From assembly GCA_000708835.1 (NCBI GenBank), contig DF237110.1:1-64000 (forward strand): DNA of 64,000 nt, read 5' to 3'. The position numbers and the translations under genes are program-made. Numbering within the stretch: the first letter of the stretch is position 1; each line of letters opens with the position of its first letter. The notes below the pieces were generated by a model. The model did not search any database and was not told the origin of the DNA. It saw nothing but the letters and a program-made list of their open reading frames with translations. The stretch comes from Klebsormidium nitens. Lineage: Eukaryota > Streptophyta > Klebsormidiophyceae > Klebsormidiales > Klebsormidiaceae. Positions 24,101 to 34,266 of this stretch are shown here, piece by piece.

Positions 24101-27100
24101 TGACAAAAGTCTACCTTAATTGTCCGCAGGCGAGTTCACTCTGAGGGCCTTCTTGAACGGCCGTCTCGACCTGTCGCAAGCAGAGGGGATCGCTGACCTC
24201 ATCAATGCGCGCACAACTCAGGCTGCGGAGAGTGCGTTGTCGACCATGCAAGTAAGGCTCCTCTGGTACGAGTCACTAAGAGCGTCTGCTGTCTGCGTTC
24301 GTGAACCTTTATAAGCGACGCCGCCTTGAACGCAGAACCTTTCATGGGCCATGAGCTTCAGAGACCTGAGACAGAAACTAAAGTAGGTCGGTTGCTGCGT
24401 ACCAGCGGATTGGGGTCCGAAAGACGCCCCGCTATTGTACAAGTCAGCGCGGAATATTCTGAAAGTCGCGTATGGCCAGCAAATGCTGAAGCATCTCCGT
24501 CGCCTTTGAGATTTTGCTTCGCTTTCGGTAGGTATAGAACTTGACCAGATTGAGCACATGCTACGATTGTGCTCTTACGCGTGAGGCGACGAGTCTTTTT
24601 CTTCCGATGCTTCGGGACTGCTGACACTGCTCCCCGCTTTTGCCTCGAGAGCACCTTTTGACTTTCTTCCCCGCTTTTTGCCTAAGCAGTGACGTTGCTT
24701 GCATCAACGAAGATTCGAGACGGACGGGGCATGACTGCAGCAACGGGAAGGAAACTCTGTCAGAGACGGCTCTCTCTTCTATTCGAAGCGACATGTCCCG
24801 TATGTAGCCGCTTTTTGTGCGCCAGGCGCATCCTTGGAATCTCAGGTCCACCTGTTCCATTTCGGCACCTGCACATCAGCTCACCCGGGTTGCCTCCTTG
24901 CTTTTTTTCACCGGCGTCCCGTTCGGGTCCAAAATTGCGTCCTTCCACCAGCGCCGCATGTCCTGGTTAGCTGGATCACAGTCTACCGTCGTCACTCTCG
25001 GCGGGCGTATAACCGCTCGCAGTAACACCTCACGCGTTTCGTCCATCGGCGCGGCTTCTCCACCTTTCGTGACGTCACCCCACGCCGAGTGCATTGGTCA
25101 CGAGACTTGGGCCCACCTAAAGAGTCACGTGTGGTCGTCAATTGCTTCTTCTGACGTCTTCTCTGTCTCCGCTTCCAGCGCGGCCTGTCCAGCTTCGTGA
25201 CGTCACTCCGCGCCGAGTGCATCGACCTGCTGGTCGAGATGGAGGCCCGCCTAGACTTCGACGAGGAGCTGCCGCCGTTTGACGTCCCGGCACTGATCGA
25301 GCGCATCCACACCATCTCGCAACGGCTGCAAAAGGCCCTGGCGACAGCTCAGCGCGGCCGGCTGCTGCAGGCGGGGATGCGCGTCGCGATCATTGGGCGA
25401 CCCAACGTGGGCAAGTCCAGCCTGCTGAACGCCTGGAGCAATGTAGGTGAGCGGCGCTGAGCGGAACTGCAGTGTTGCTTCCACTGTTGGTGTGTTATGC
25501 TTATGCTGTGCGTGACGTTTTAGTGTTCAAATCTGTCTCTTTGTGGCTGTTTATCTGAGAATCTCCTGTGTGAAAGGGGTCCGCCAGTGTGGCGGAACAG
25601 CTGGTCTGGGCATGATCGGCGCTCGCAGCAGCGCCTACGCTTCCTATTTTTTTCAGAGGGAGCAGCCAGTGTTTGGGTTTCGGGGCCTGCTTAGAACAGC
25701 TTTTGGAAAAACGGTGCCGAAAGTTCGGGATGGTGTAGGAAGCTCAGATTCAGATTTTTCTATTTATCTTTTTGGCTGCCCGTCATCGTCCTGTGCTGTC
25801 TTTCTCAGCTCACCTTAAGCTTGTCGCCGTGTCGATGCCGGCTGGCCTCCAACCGACGACGCTTTCAGGACCCGACTCCTCAAGCTTCGCCTGTTACCAC
25901 TCCCTGAAGTGGCAGAAAATAATCAAGGACCGTCCAAGTTGCCCCTTTCCTTGACGCTACAGTTCGACGCGGGAAGAACCGCTCTCCTTTTTTCCGGTGT
26001 GCCTTTCCGGTGTGTCTCATCGAGCCGCCCTTACCTGGTGCAGAGTGACCGGGCCATCGTGACCAATATGCGATGATGAAAGAACGGGTTTTTATCACGT
26101 TTCCGGGTGAGGCGTTCTGGTGTGTCTCATCGAGCGGCCCTTACCCGGTGCGAAATGACCGGGCCATTGTGACCAACACTTGACCACAAAACAACGATTT
26201 TTTCACGCTTCTCCGGGTGAGTCTTTCCGGTTTGTCTTATCGAGCGGCCCTTACCGTTGCAGAGTGACCGGGCCATCGTGACCAATATTCCCGGCACCAC
26301 CCGGGACGTGGTGGAGGCAGCGGTGTCGGTCGGGGGGATCCCCGTGTACCTACTCGACACGGCCGGAATCCGCGACACAGCGGACGCCGTCGAGAAAATA
26401 GGTGGGCCGTTTGGGCTTGTGCCTTCTATGCTGTACGGAGGAGTGTCGGTATTTAAAGGCAGGTCGACCCGATTAGGAAGTTCACCGTGTCCCTGCACTA
26501 CTTTAGCCCGGCCCTCTGCGAGAAGGCAGGGCACATCCTTGGCGCGTTGGACACGGTCGGTTGGTTGCATCTGGGCTCTTAGTCCTGGGAGAAACGTCTC
26601 ACACATGCGGTGACAGCCAGTAGCAAGCAAGTCGACCGCCCAGTCTTGAAAACAGCCAGCCGCCCTTTCCCTGAGTTCCCGCTACTTTCGTCCGTGGCTG
26701 TCTCTGTGAGTGAATCTGCTAAGTGGGAGTTCTTGTAATCCTCCAAAGTCTTGGCGCTTCGAAATTCCTTCTTGCAGTCCGTCTCGGGAGAGGAGAACAT
26801 TGGCGGCAGACGTCACTTGACCTGCCACGTCAGCATGACATAGCTTTTCTGAATCTGCAGGCGTGGAGCGGTCCAAAGATGCCGCGGCGGGCGCTGACGT
26901 TGTCGTGATGGTTGTGAGCGCCGCCGACGGCTGGACGGAGCGGGATGACGTCATCTTAAGCCACGTGTGGGGGGCCAGCTCCAGCGGTTCCGCTCGGAAG
27001 TCCCTTTCCGGTCCAATGAGCGTTGGTGGCGTTGGACCACGAACCGAAGGAAAAGGCCCTGTAACCGAAGAGTGGAGTCACGCTTCAGACGAGCGACCGG

Positions 27101-28204
27101 CAGTCAGAAGTCTCTCAGACGGGGCCTCTGAACCGTACACACAAACGGCCACCGAGAAGAGCGCTTCTCAGGTCAGGCAGACTAGTCCTGCTGACCAGAA
27201 TACTGAGCGGGATCCCTCGTCGTCAACGGATTCCGCGAGAGAACCGGCAGGCAGTGCTTCGAACGGCGCTCCTCACGAACGGCTGCAAACCGCACGAATC
27301 TCTGGCCCTCCTGCGATCCTGGTTGTTAACAAAGTCGACCGTGCGCCCGAGTCGCAAGTGGCGGTACCTGACAGCTGGCGCCAGGTGTTCGCACGGCGCA
27401 TCGCCACGTGTGCTCGGGACGGCGTTGGTTTGGTGGAACTAGAGCGGGCGCTTTTAGAAATCGTGGGCGCCGGGGAAGCGACAGCGGAGGGCATCTCGTG
27501 GGCAGTAAATCAGGTAAACACCCCGTTCGGAAAGCTTGCGTAAATTGCTGGGCGTGCCTGTCGTTTCGTTTGCATAAGTGGGCGGGTGTTCTAATTTCAT
27601 GCAGAGATGCTTCCCGGCGGTTCCATTGATGACGTCAGCGCCGCTTTGGGGGGTCTACCAGAAGCAGCATGGGCATTAGTCCTTGCCCTTGTGCCGCTAC
27701 CTCTTGACTTAACCAGAAGTATTGACGAAATTGCTTTGTTGGTTTGCTGTGAGAGTTCAACCTGTCCGAGCTTTTATGAGCTTTCATCGCAGCTGGTCAA
27801 ATTGACGTTGATTCATGTGCCTACTGTACGGCAGTGACGAAGCTACTTTCGCCTTGGCCGTATGATCTGCGTAGCTCCCCGCGTGCAACCTGCCACGACA
27901 GGATTCGAGTTGTACCTTGTCATTGACCGTTATTTGTTGCAAGCCAGAATAACTGCTGGAAGTCAGCTCTGGTCATAGAAGCTAAGCTAAAGTCATTCTC
28001 GTTCCGCAGAGGCAAGCGGAGCAGCTCGTGCGCGCGAGCGAAGCTCTCCAGCGCCTGGTTGCAAGCATTGAAGACGACCTTCCAATCGACTTTTGGACGG
28101 TGGACGTGCGGGAGGCGGCGCTCGCACTGGGGCAAATCAGCGGGGATGACGTCACGGAAGAGGTGCTTGACGGCATCTTCAGCAGGTTCTGCATAGGAAA
28201 GTGA
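21098..28204 (+). CDS. mnmE: tRNA modification GTPase MnmE (TrmE/MSS1 type), organelle-targeted, eight exons
   Basis: MnmE works with MnmG to place the carboxymethylaminomethyl-type group on wobble uridine of organellar tRNAs. Exons: 21098-21626, 22078-22337, 23284-23422, 24130-24251, 25179-25442, 26263-26401, 26861-27513, 28010-28204; all phases agree, giving 766 residues. Residues 1 to ~185 form a Ser/Arg-rich, transit-peptide-like extension. The formyl-THF-binding N-domain starts at DFDTIAAI. The G domain has GRPNVGKSS (~423), GTTRD (~449), DTAG (~470) and NKVD (~641). The C-terminus is the canonical FCIGK with the conserved Cys at 763. Between VSAADGW and NKVD there is an extra, low-complexity, Ser-rich segment of about 110 residues that bacterial MnmE lacks. 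The start could also be the ATG at 21170. Introns 4 and 5 contain echoes of the following exon starts. Confidence 0.93.
23697..23935. mobile_element. Telomere-like foldback/MITE-like element, copy 2, in mnmE intron 3
   Basis: The core has GGGTTTAGGGTGGGTACGGG and GTGCGGAGC. It is flanked by imperfect inverted repeats of about 50 bp: a left arm with CTCGATTTTATGTTAAGTT and a right arm whose complement reads TTTCGATTTTAAGTGAACTT, both closing on CCCCGG. It lies wholly within the intron between exons 3 and 4 and has no ORF. Confidence 0.7.
25049..25095 (+). repeat. Echo of the mnmE exon 5 start inside intron 4
   Basis: This segment matches the first ~45 bases of exon 5 (CGCGGC-T-TCCA…CTTCGTGACGTCAC, then GCCGAGTGCAT) with scattered differences. 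It lies about 130 bp before the real exon. It has lost the upstream CAG and cannot extend in frame. Three further versions with a spacing of about 116 bp occur in the decayed copy at 31379-31660. Confidence 0.65.
25985..26285 (+). repeat. Triplicated splice-acceptor region of mnmE exon 6
   Basis: A block of about 70 bases (TTCCGG, then GTCTCATCGAGC, GCCCTTACC, then the acceptor and TGACCGGGCCATCGTGACCAA) occurs three times with a ~108 bp period, at about 25985-26070, 26101-26178 and 26215-26285. The first retains a usable GTGCAG acceptor followed by exon-like bases, but would soon reach a TGA. The second has lost its AG. The third is the true start of exon 6 at 26263. Confidence 0.8.
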
Positions 28205-28724
28205 TAGGTCGAGGAGTAGAGTAGAGTGCGAGAAGAGCCATGAAGATGCTTGCAGGTTGAAGGCCGATGCGGTGGGAGGCATATCAATTGTGCGCTGAAG
28301 GTGCAGGCTGGTGGTGTACTCTACAATCAAGACTGTGGCTTGTAGACCAATCAGTCAAATGACCAGCTACGTGTGATTGATGCGTGCTTCATTGGCATCT
28401 AACGCACTAGACATTGCGGGCGGCAAGTTTTCATAAAGTTGTGGAGGGTGCATGATGCCACCGTCCAGTGCACGGGCATGAGACTGTAGGCAGCCACGGC
28501 TGCTGCTGCCAAGTAAAAGAACATCGACAACGATACGATCATACGATCATGCTATAGTATGTTCGTTGGCCAACTCAAAGTCGCGTTCGAGTTCCTGGCA
28601 CAGCACCTCATTGCTTTGGAGACTGCAGTGCAGACGCCGACGTGGATCAGATGCATGCGCACGCGCGCGCAAAACGTTCATGCAGGTGTTCTGACTCTGG
28701 GGTATCCAGCCCTGAGTCCTGACT

Positions 28725-28865
28725 ACCGGTAGGATAGTAACAGTCCCCGGGGAGGAACGACTTAAGAACCTAAACCAACACTTGTACCCGCTCCGCACCC
28801 CGTACCCACCCTAACCTCCCAAGTAACCCTACCCGTTCCCCGGGCCTTGACCTAGCTACGTCGGC
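28725..28865. mobile_element. Telomere-like foldback/MITE-like element, copy 3 (reverse orientation)
   Basis: The complementary core is seen (GCTCCGCACC…GTACCCACCCTAACC), bounded by CCCCGGG words on both sides. It lies between mnmE and the dead CxxC-module gene. The same element occupies the same place in the next tandem copy (33820-33975), so it inserted before the duplication. Confidence 0.6.
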
Positions 28866-29165
28866 CGCCTATATAAACTATATAGCTGTTTATCCCGGAT
28901 GGGGGTCCTGCCGTCGCGCCGGCACGTTGCCGTCCCGGGTTGTTCATGCCGGTTTCCGATTCTCAGTTCCACACTACAGACTGTGTTTAACAGTCTTGTA
29001 CCGTTTCAGCTGTCTCGGAAGTCAGGTTGTCCCCCCTCGCAAGGGTCGTGCGCTTGTTGAGATCTCGATCGAGCTACGGTTCGCTTCATATGCCTGATCA
29101 GACGTCCCTTCAAGCTTCAAGTTGTTCACGTTCAAGTTTTGAAGGACCACTTTTCCAGCTCTTTA

Positions 29166-30445
29166 GAGGCCACGATCGGCGCTCAGCTACACAGCATGAT
29201 GGTTCCAGCGAATCTGCTAACCAGGTCAAAGTCCGGCGCCCCACCTCCTACTCGCGGAAGTCCACTTGGTTTGCCCCCTGCAATGCCAGCTGTTGCAGGC
29301 CCCCTGGTCGGGAGCGCGCAGCTGTGGAGGACAGGTTGCGCAGGAAACAAGGTCTGCTCACGAGCGTCAACCCTGAGAGCTTCTCTCCCCAGCATTGGGG
29401 GATTCAAAGTTTTAGCCGGCTTTAGAAGACTCACCACTTCAGGAGGCGCGAGCAGAGTGGCATGTGCCGAGTGTTGCCACTGGCTGTCACATCTTGTGGA
29501 GGATTGTACTGCCAATGCCGTTGTTTGGAAGCCGCTTCTGGTCACCGTCCCGGCGTCTTTTCCTGGGGAGCTATTTCTAGTCTGGTGGCGAGGAAGAATG
29601 TGTCGGTGTGGCAAACAGCGGCTGCTGCTGATGATGTGAGTAGCGGGGCTTCTGGAGAACAAATCAGGAATGCGGAAAACGAGGAGGCCCAATGTGTAGA
29701 CGAAGGGGTGGTTGCGACCAACAACCGTACCGAGGGTAAAATGTGCACTGAATGTGAAGTGTGGAAGCCGCTTCGGAATTTTGGGAAGCTGGCGAGCGCA
29801 GTCGATGGGCGACACATCTTGTGCCGAGCGTGTGACGCCAAGGTGCGGGCGCAGCAAGCGAGAAGGGAACTTCATCACCTAGCAACGCCGATTGCTGAAG
29901 CGTGGGCACAAGCGAAGAAAAGCTCTAAGTGCAGTCTGGTTCAGGAGCTGCGGGATTTTCCACGTCGATCACAAAGCAAGGATGGCTTGCACACGTACTG
30001 TCGGAGTTGTATAAGTGAACGTTCTGAACGATTGCCCTTCCGCTCTGCTGCTGACTCAGCGACGTGCATTCGGTGTGGGCAGGAAAAGCCCGCTGCAAAT
30101 TTCCCTCCGAGCAGATCAAAAAGGAATGGGTTGAACTCGGTTTGCAGACTGTGTCATTTGGAAATTTTGAAAGGGAGAAAAGGTAGAAAGTTCCGAGTGT
30201 ACGTAAAGAGGACCGATAAGCTGTGCAGCCGGTGCAAGGTCAACAAACCTGTAGAGTCATTTACTAGCCACAGGGATTCCCGTGACGGTCTTACAACCTA
30301 TTGAAAGGCTTGTGAAAGAAGCTACAACAAAGAGGCATACAGGCGCCGGGTATCCACAAGGGCCCCCTGTCAACCGTCAGACTGTGCAAAAGGTGAGGGG
30401 TACAATTGCAGATAGCGGTTGCGAAGTCGCGTCACGCTTCTGGTA
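29166..30445 (+). pseudogene. Dead copy of the four-module CxxC protein gene
   Basis: This is a close paralogue of the intact gene at 34267-35544 but has three separate lesions. The start codon position reads GAG at 29166-29168. One base is missing near 29440 (TCAGGAGGC against TCAGGGAGGA), shifting the frame between the leader and the zinc-module half. A TGT-to-TGA change near 30301 removes the first Cys of the last CxxC pair. The long surviving frame (29462-30304) still reads three complete modules. With the initiator lost, frameshift and nonsense together, this copy is most likely non-functional. Confidence 0.85.
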
Positions 30446-31230
30446 GGCAGTTAGGACTCTTTTGGTGGGGAGGTATGTTGTTTTGAGGCCGGTCAGAAAA
30501 TTGGCAACGTAAACCAGAGCACAGGCAGCTTTGTGTGCATACTATGAGCAGAACGCTGAGCCAAGGCCTTTAATGTCAAGTTCAATGATGCAGAGTTGGG
30601 AGGCCAACTTCATTCCTTGTCCCAACCTAATGCTAAGATAAATCACAACCACGTCGAATCCTGTCCTGTCAATGTTGCAAGAACTCAAACAGACGTTCTG
30701 GAAGTTTTGCCTTACCTAAATTGGCTGACATGGAGTGAAGCTTGAGTCGAAGTCTGGACTTCTGTAGCATTTCGACTAATGTCGTCACAAAGAAACTGGG
30801 GTGTACCTTCGTTTTCTATTGCTTGAGTCCTCCTATACCTCCATTCATTCCTCCAATCCGGATGGCTGCTCTCCAACTTTGGCCTATTTCAACAGATCTC
30901 AGGATCATGGACCCCGTACTCTGTTGACTACCTTTTTGCCGATTTCCAACCTTTCAAACTTGCAGACCTCGTACAAACCCGATCCTTGTAGAGCTTACGA
31001 TTGGTGTCCCGCTGACAGGATTTACGCTGGCGTTGTTACCTGCACTGCAAGACTCACTGCGCCTTTTCTCTTTCAGATGAGGCCTGCTAACGTCATGCTT
31101 ACTTGGCGGTGCCAGCCTGGGGGTGGGGGTGGCCGACGCAAATGCACTCCCTCGGATGAGTGCAAAATTCTGTCGCTTCCAGTGGCCGTACGATTTGCTC
31201 CGAGAAGGAACCTTCTTCTTTCCTCCCATC
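30446..31230. repeat. Duplicated 3' flank of the CxxC gene, first copy
   Basis: Sequence from the end of the dead CxxC gene to about 31230 matches 35545-36300 in order (for example CTATTGCTTGAGTCCTCCTAT, CGTACAAACCCGATCCTTG and CAGATGAGGCCTGCT), with frequent indels. It marks the edge of the tandem duplication unit. ORFs here differ in frame between the two copies, so I do not call a gene. Confidence 0.65.
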
Positions 31231-31378
31231 AGCGCATTCCTACACCTTCAAATTGTCATGACGCGCTGGGTTTATACAAACTACAAAACCTGGTGCTAAT
31301 CCTGAAAGTCATGCACACAGGAACTTTCTTATCTGCGGTAAAGTGCTCGATGTTGAATCATCTCTGTCTTCCGTCAAC

Positions 31379-33340
31379 GCGGCCTGTCCAGCTTCGTACC
31401 GTCGCTACACGCCGAGGGCACTGGAAGTGAGTTTTAAAGGCCGTTTCATATCCTGCCGTGACCAGTGCGCAACGAGCTTCTCGTCTCTCCCAGCGCGGCC
31501 TCGTTGGCCCTGCGACGTCACTCCGTGCCGAGTGCATCAAAGATGCGACTCGAAGCATTCAAATCGAGCCGCCGTACGCAGCGCTCTCACCAACTCCGCC
31601 GCTCCCCTTTCAGGCGGCCTCTCCAGCTTCGTGACTGCACTTTGCGCCGAGTGCATCGACCTGCTGCTCGAGATGGAGGCCCGCCTGGACTTCGACGAGG
31701 AGCTGCCGCCGTTTGACTTCCCGGCACTGATTGAGCACATTCACACCATCTCGCGGCCGGCTGCTGCAGGCGGGGATGCGCGTCGCAATCACTGAGCGGC
31801 GCAACGTGGGCAAGTAGGTGAGGGGCGTCGAGTGACTTTCCGGTTTTCCGCATTGTGAGTGCCGTCTTTCCCGATGAGTCTTTGCGAAGGCAATGTGATC
31901 TGGGCTACTAATCTCTCTTGCGTGGCTCTGCTAAGTGCACGTTTGCCTTTGTGTTCCGTTCGGTCATTTTAATGCCTGCAGCTTTCGAAGCGATTATGTT
32001 GGGACTCCAATCTGCTTATGTGCGAGTTCACACATGGGCTGCGTCCTGGCAGCGTCTACGACTTTCAAAAAACGCATCTCATTTGTGGAGGCGTCCTCCG
32101 GCCGCATTCAAAAGACGCTTCTGAAAACATTCTGCTGTGGCCGTATAACGCTGCTTTGGCCTTCTATGCATTGAAATGCTATTATAAAGCCCGTCGTATT
32201 CGGGTCCGTCTGCCTTAGCAATGTCAATAGACTGACCCTCAGAGCCCACAGCCGGCGAAGCTTCTCCAACCCACCTCCTGGCGCATCTTGTTGTCTTCTT
32301 CTGAAGCGCGGAAACAGGATCCTTAGGGACCCTTCACACGTCATCCTTGCTTCATGCATATTCGGCCGGTGGAACAGGTCTATGCCGCGTGTATATACCT
32401 GAGCCCGCCCCTCATGTGCGTGGTGAGCAGAGGATCACGCACATTGTAATCAACTGCTGATGACGAAAGAAAGCTAAATTTTCCTTTCACTATTGATTTT
32501 CCGGTGTATTTCATCAAATTTACTCATTGCCCGGCGCACAGTGACCGGGGCATGGTGACCAGCTTCTTGGGCACCACTCGGGACGTGGTGGAGGCAGCGG
32601 TGTCGGTCGGGGGGGATCCCCGTGTACCTGCTCGACATCGAGGGCGCGGGGGAGGCGGCAGCGGAGGGCATCTCGTGGGCGGTAAATCAGGTAAGGAGCG
32701 CGTTCCGAAGCTTTTAAAAGTATTACTGGAAGTGCCTGTTGTTTTCCCGCATAGTTGGGCAGGTCTTGAGAGCACACACGGAGACGCTCTCTGGCGGTTC
32801 CAATCGTGACGTCAGCGCCGATCCGGGGGGTCTACCAAAGGCAGCATGGGCATCAGTCTTTGCGCTTGTGCGGAGGCCTTTCCAGTCAAACCTAGAATAA
32901 CAATAATCTTGCGTATTCGTTTCGTATGAGAGTTCAAGTCTGAGCTTTCGACACAGCTAATCATTTCGACGTTGGTACCCAAGCTACTTTCGCCTTGATT
33001 GTATAAGTTGCACTTCCCGCGTGCAACCTACCACGAAGGATTCATGGTGTACCGTGTCATTGGCCACTATCTCGTGACGTCAATAGTGCTGCTGGAAGTC
33101 ACCTCTGGTTATATAAGCTAAGCTGACGTCATCCACGTTCCGCAGAGGCAAGCGGAGCAGCTCGTGCGCGCGAGCGAGGCTCTCCAGCGCCTGGTTGCAA
33201 GCATTGAAGACGACCTCCCAATTGACTTTTGGACGGTGGACGTGCGGGAGGCGGCGCTCGCACTGGGTCGGATCAGTGGGGATGACGTCACGGAAGAGGT
33301 GCTTGACGGCATCTTCAGCAGGTTCTGCATTGGGAAGTGA
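31379..33340 (+). pseudogene. Decayed partial copy of mnmE (exons 5-8)
   Basis: It contains three tandem versions of the exon 5 start (about 31379, 31494, 31613), the last running through most of exon 5 but with a ~35-base internal deletion and loss of the GKSSLLN part of the P-loop. It continues with an exon 6 remnant (from ~32538) fused directly into the end of exon 7 (to 32690), so DTAG, the serine-rich insert and NKVD are gone. It ends with a nearly perfect exon 8 (33146-33340) that still ends FCIGK then TGA. Exons 1-4 are absent. No GTPase could be made. Confidence 0.88.
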
Positions 33341-33819
33341 TAGGTCGAAGGAAACGAATAGGGTGCGAAAATTGCCATGAAGATGCTTGCAGGTTCAAGG
33401 CTGGTGCAGGCCGATGGTGTACTCTACAATCTCACTTGTGGCTTGTCGACTAACAAGTCAACTTGATGACCATTTATGTGCATCATTGATGCATGCCTCA
33501 GTGGGATCTAATCCGGGCGGCGCGAGTTTGCGGGCGGCGCGAGTTTTCATAAATCTGTGGAGGGTGCATGATGCCTCCGCCGCCAGTGCACAAGACTGGA
33601 GGCGGCCACGGCTGCTGCCAAGGACAGTAGTACAGCATTGACAACGATTCGGTCATCCATTTAATATGTTCGTTGGCCAACTCAAAGTCGCGTGCGAGTT
33701 CCTGGCACAGCACCTCATGCAGAAGCTGGGCATTGGAGACTGCAGTGCAAACCCCGACGTGGATTTGATGCATGCGCACGCGCGCAAAACGTTCATGTGT
33801 TCTGACTTTGGGGTAACTC

Positions 33820-33975
33820 CTACTGGTAGGATAGTAACAGTCCCCGGGGGAAAACGAATTAAGAACCTAATTTACCAACACATGTACCCGCTGAGCACCG
33901 CACCCGTACCCACCCTCCTCCAAACTAACCCTACCCGTTCCCCGGGCTATGACCTAGCTACCGGCCGGCCTAATC
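33820..33975. mobile_element. Telomere-like foldback/MITE-like element, copy 4 (reverse orientation)
   Basis: This is a near-copy of the element at 28725-28865 in the equivalent position of the second tandem unit, with GTACCCACCCTCC and AACCCTACCCGTTCCCCGGGC. It has diverged by small indels from its partner. Confidence 0.6.
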
Positions 33976-34266
33976 TGTAGGTCTATCCCGGATGGGGGTT
34001 CTGCCGTCGCGCCGGCACGTTGCTGTACCGGGTTCTGCATGCCGGTTTCCAACTCTCTGATCCACGCTTCAGGATGGGTGTTCAGAAGTTTAGTACCGTT
34101 TCAGCTGTCTCGGAAGTCAGCTTGCCCCCCCTTGCAAGGGTCGTGCGCTTCTCACTAGCTAGAGCGCTAGAGCGCTAGCTCCCCTTCAACTTGAACTTCA
34201 AGTTCCAAGTTCAAGGCTTCATCACTCAGACTGGACAGACGTCCCTTTCACTTCCAGCTTTTCATC

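Noticed and set aside
29183-29878. 231-codon minus-strand ORF
   Set aside because: Antisense shadow of the dead CxxC gene; the plus strand aligns codon by codon with the intact paralogue.
33146-33340. Intact-looking exon ending FCIGK as a separate small gene
   Set aside because: It is exon 8 of the decayed mnmE copy and has no start codon or usable upstream exons.
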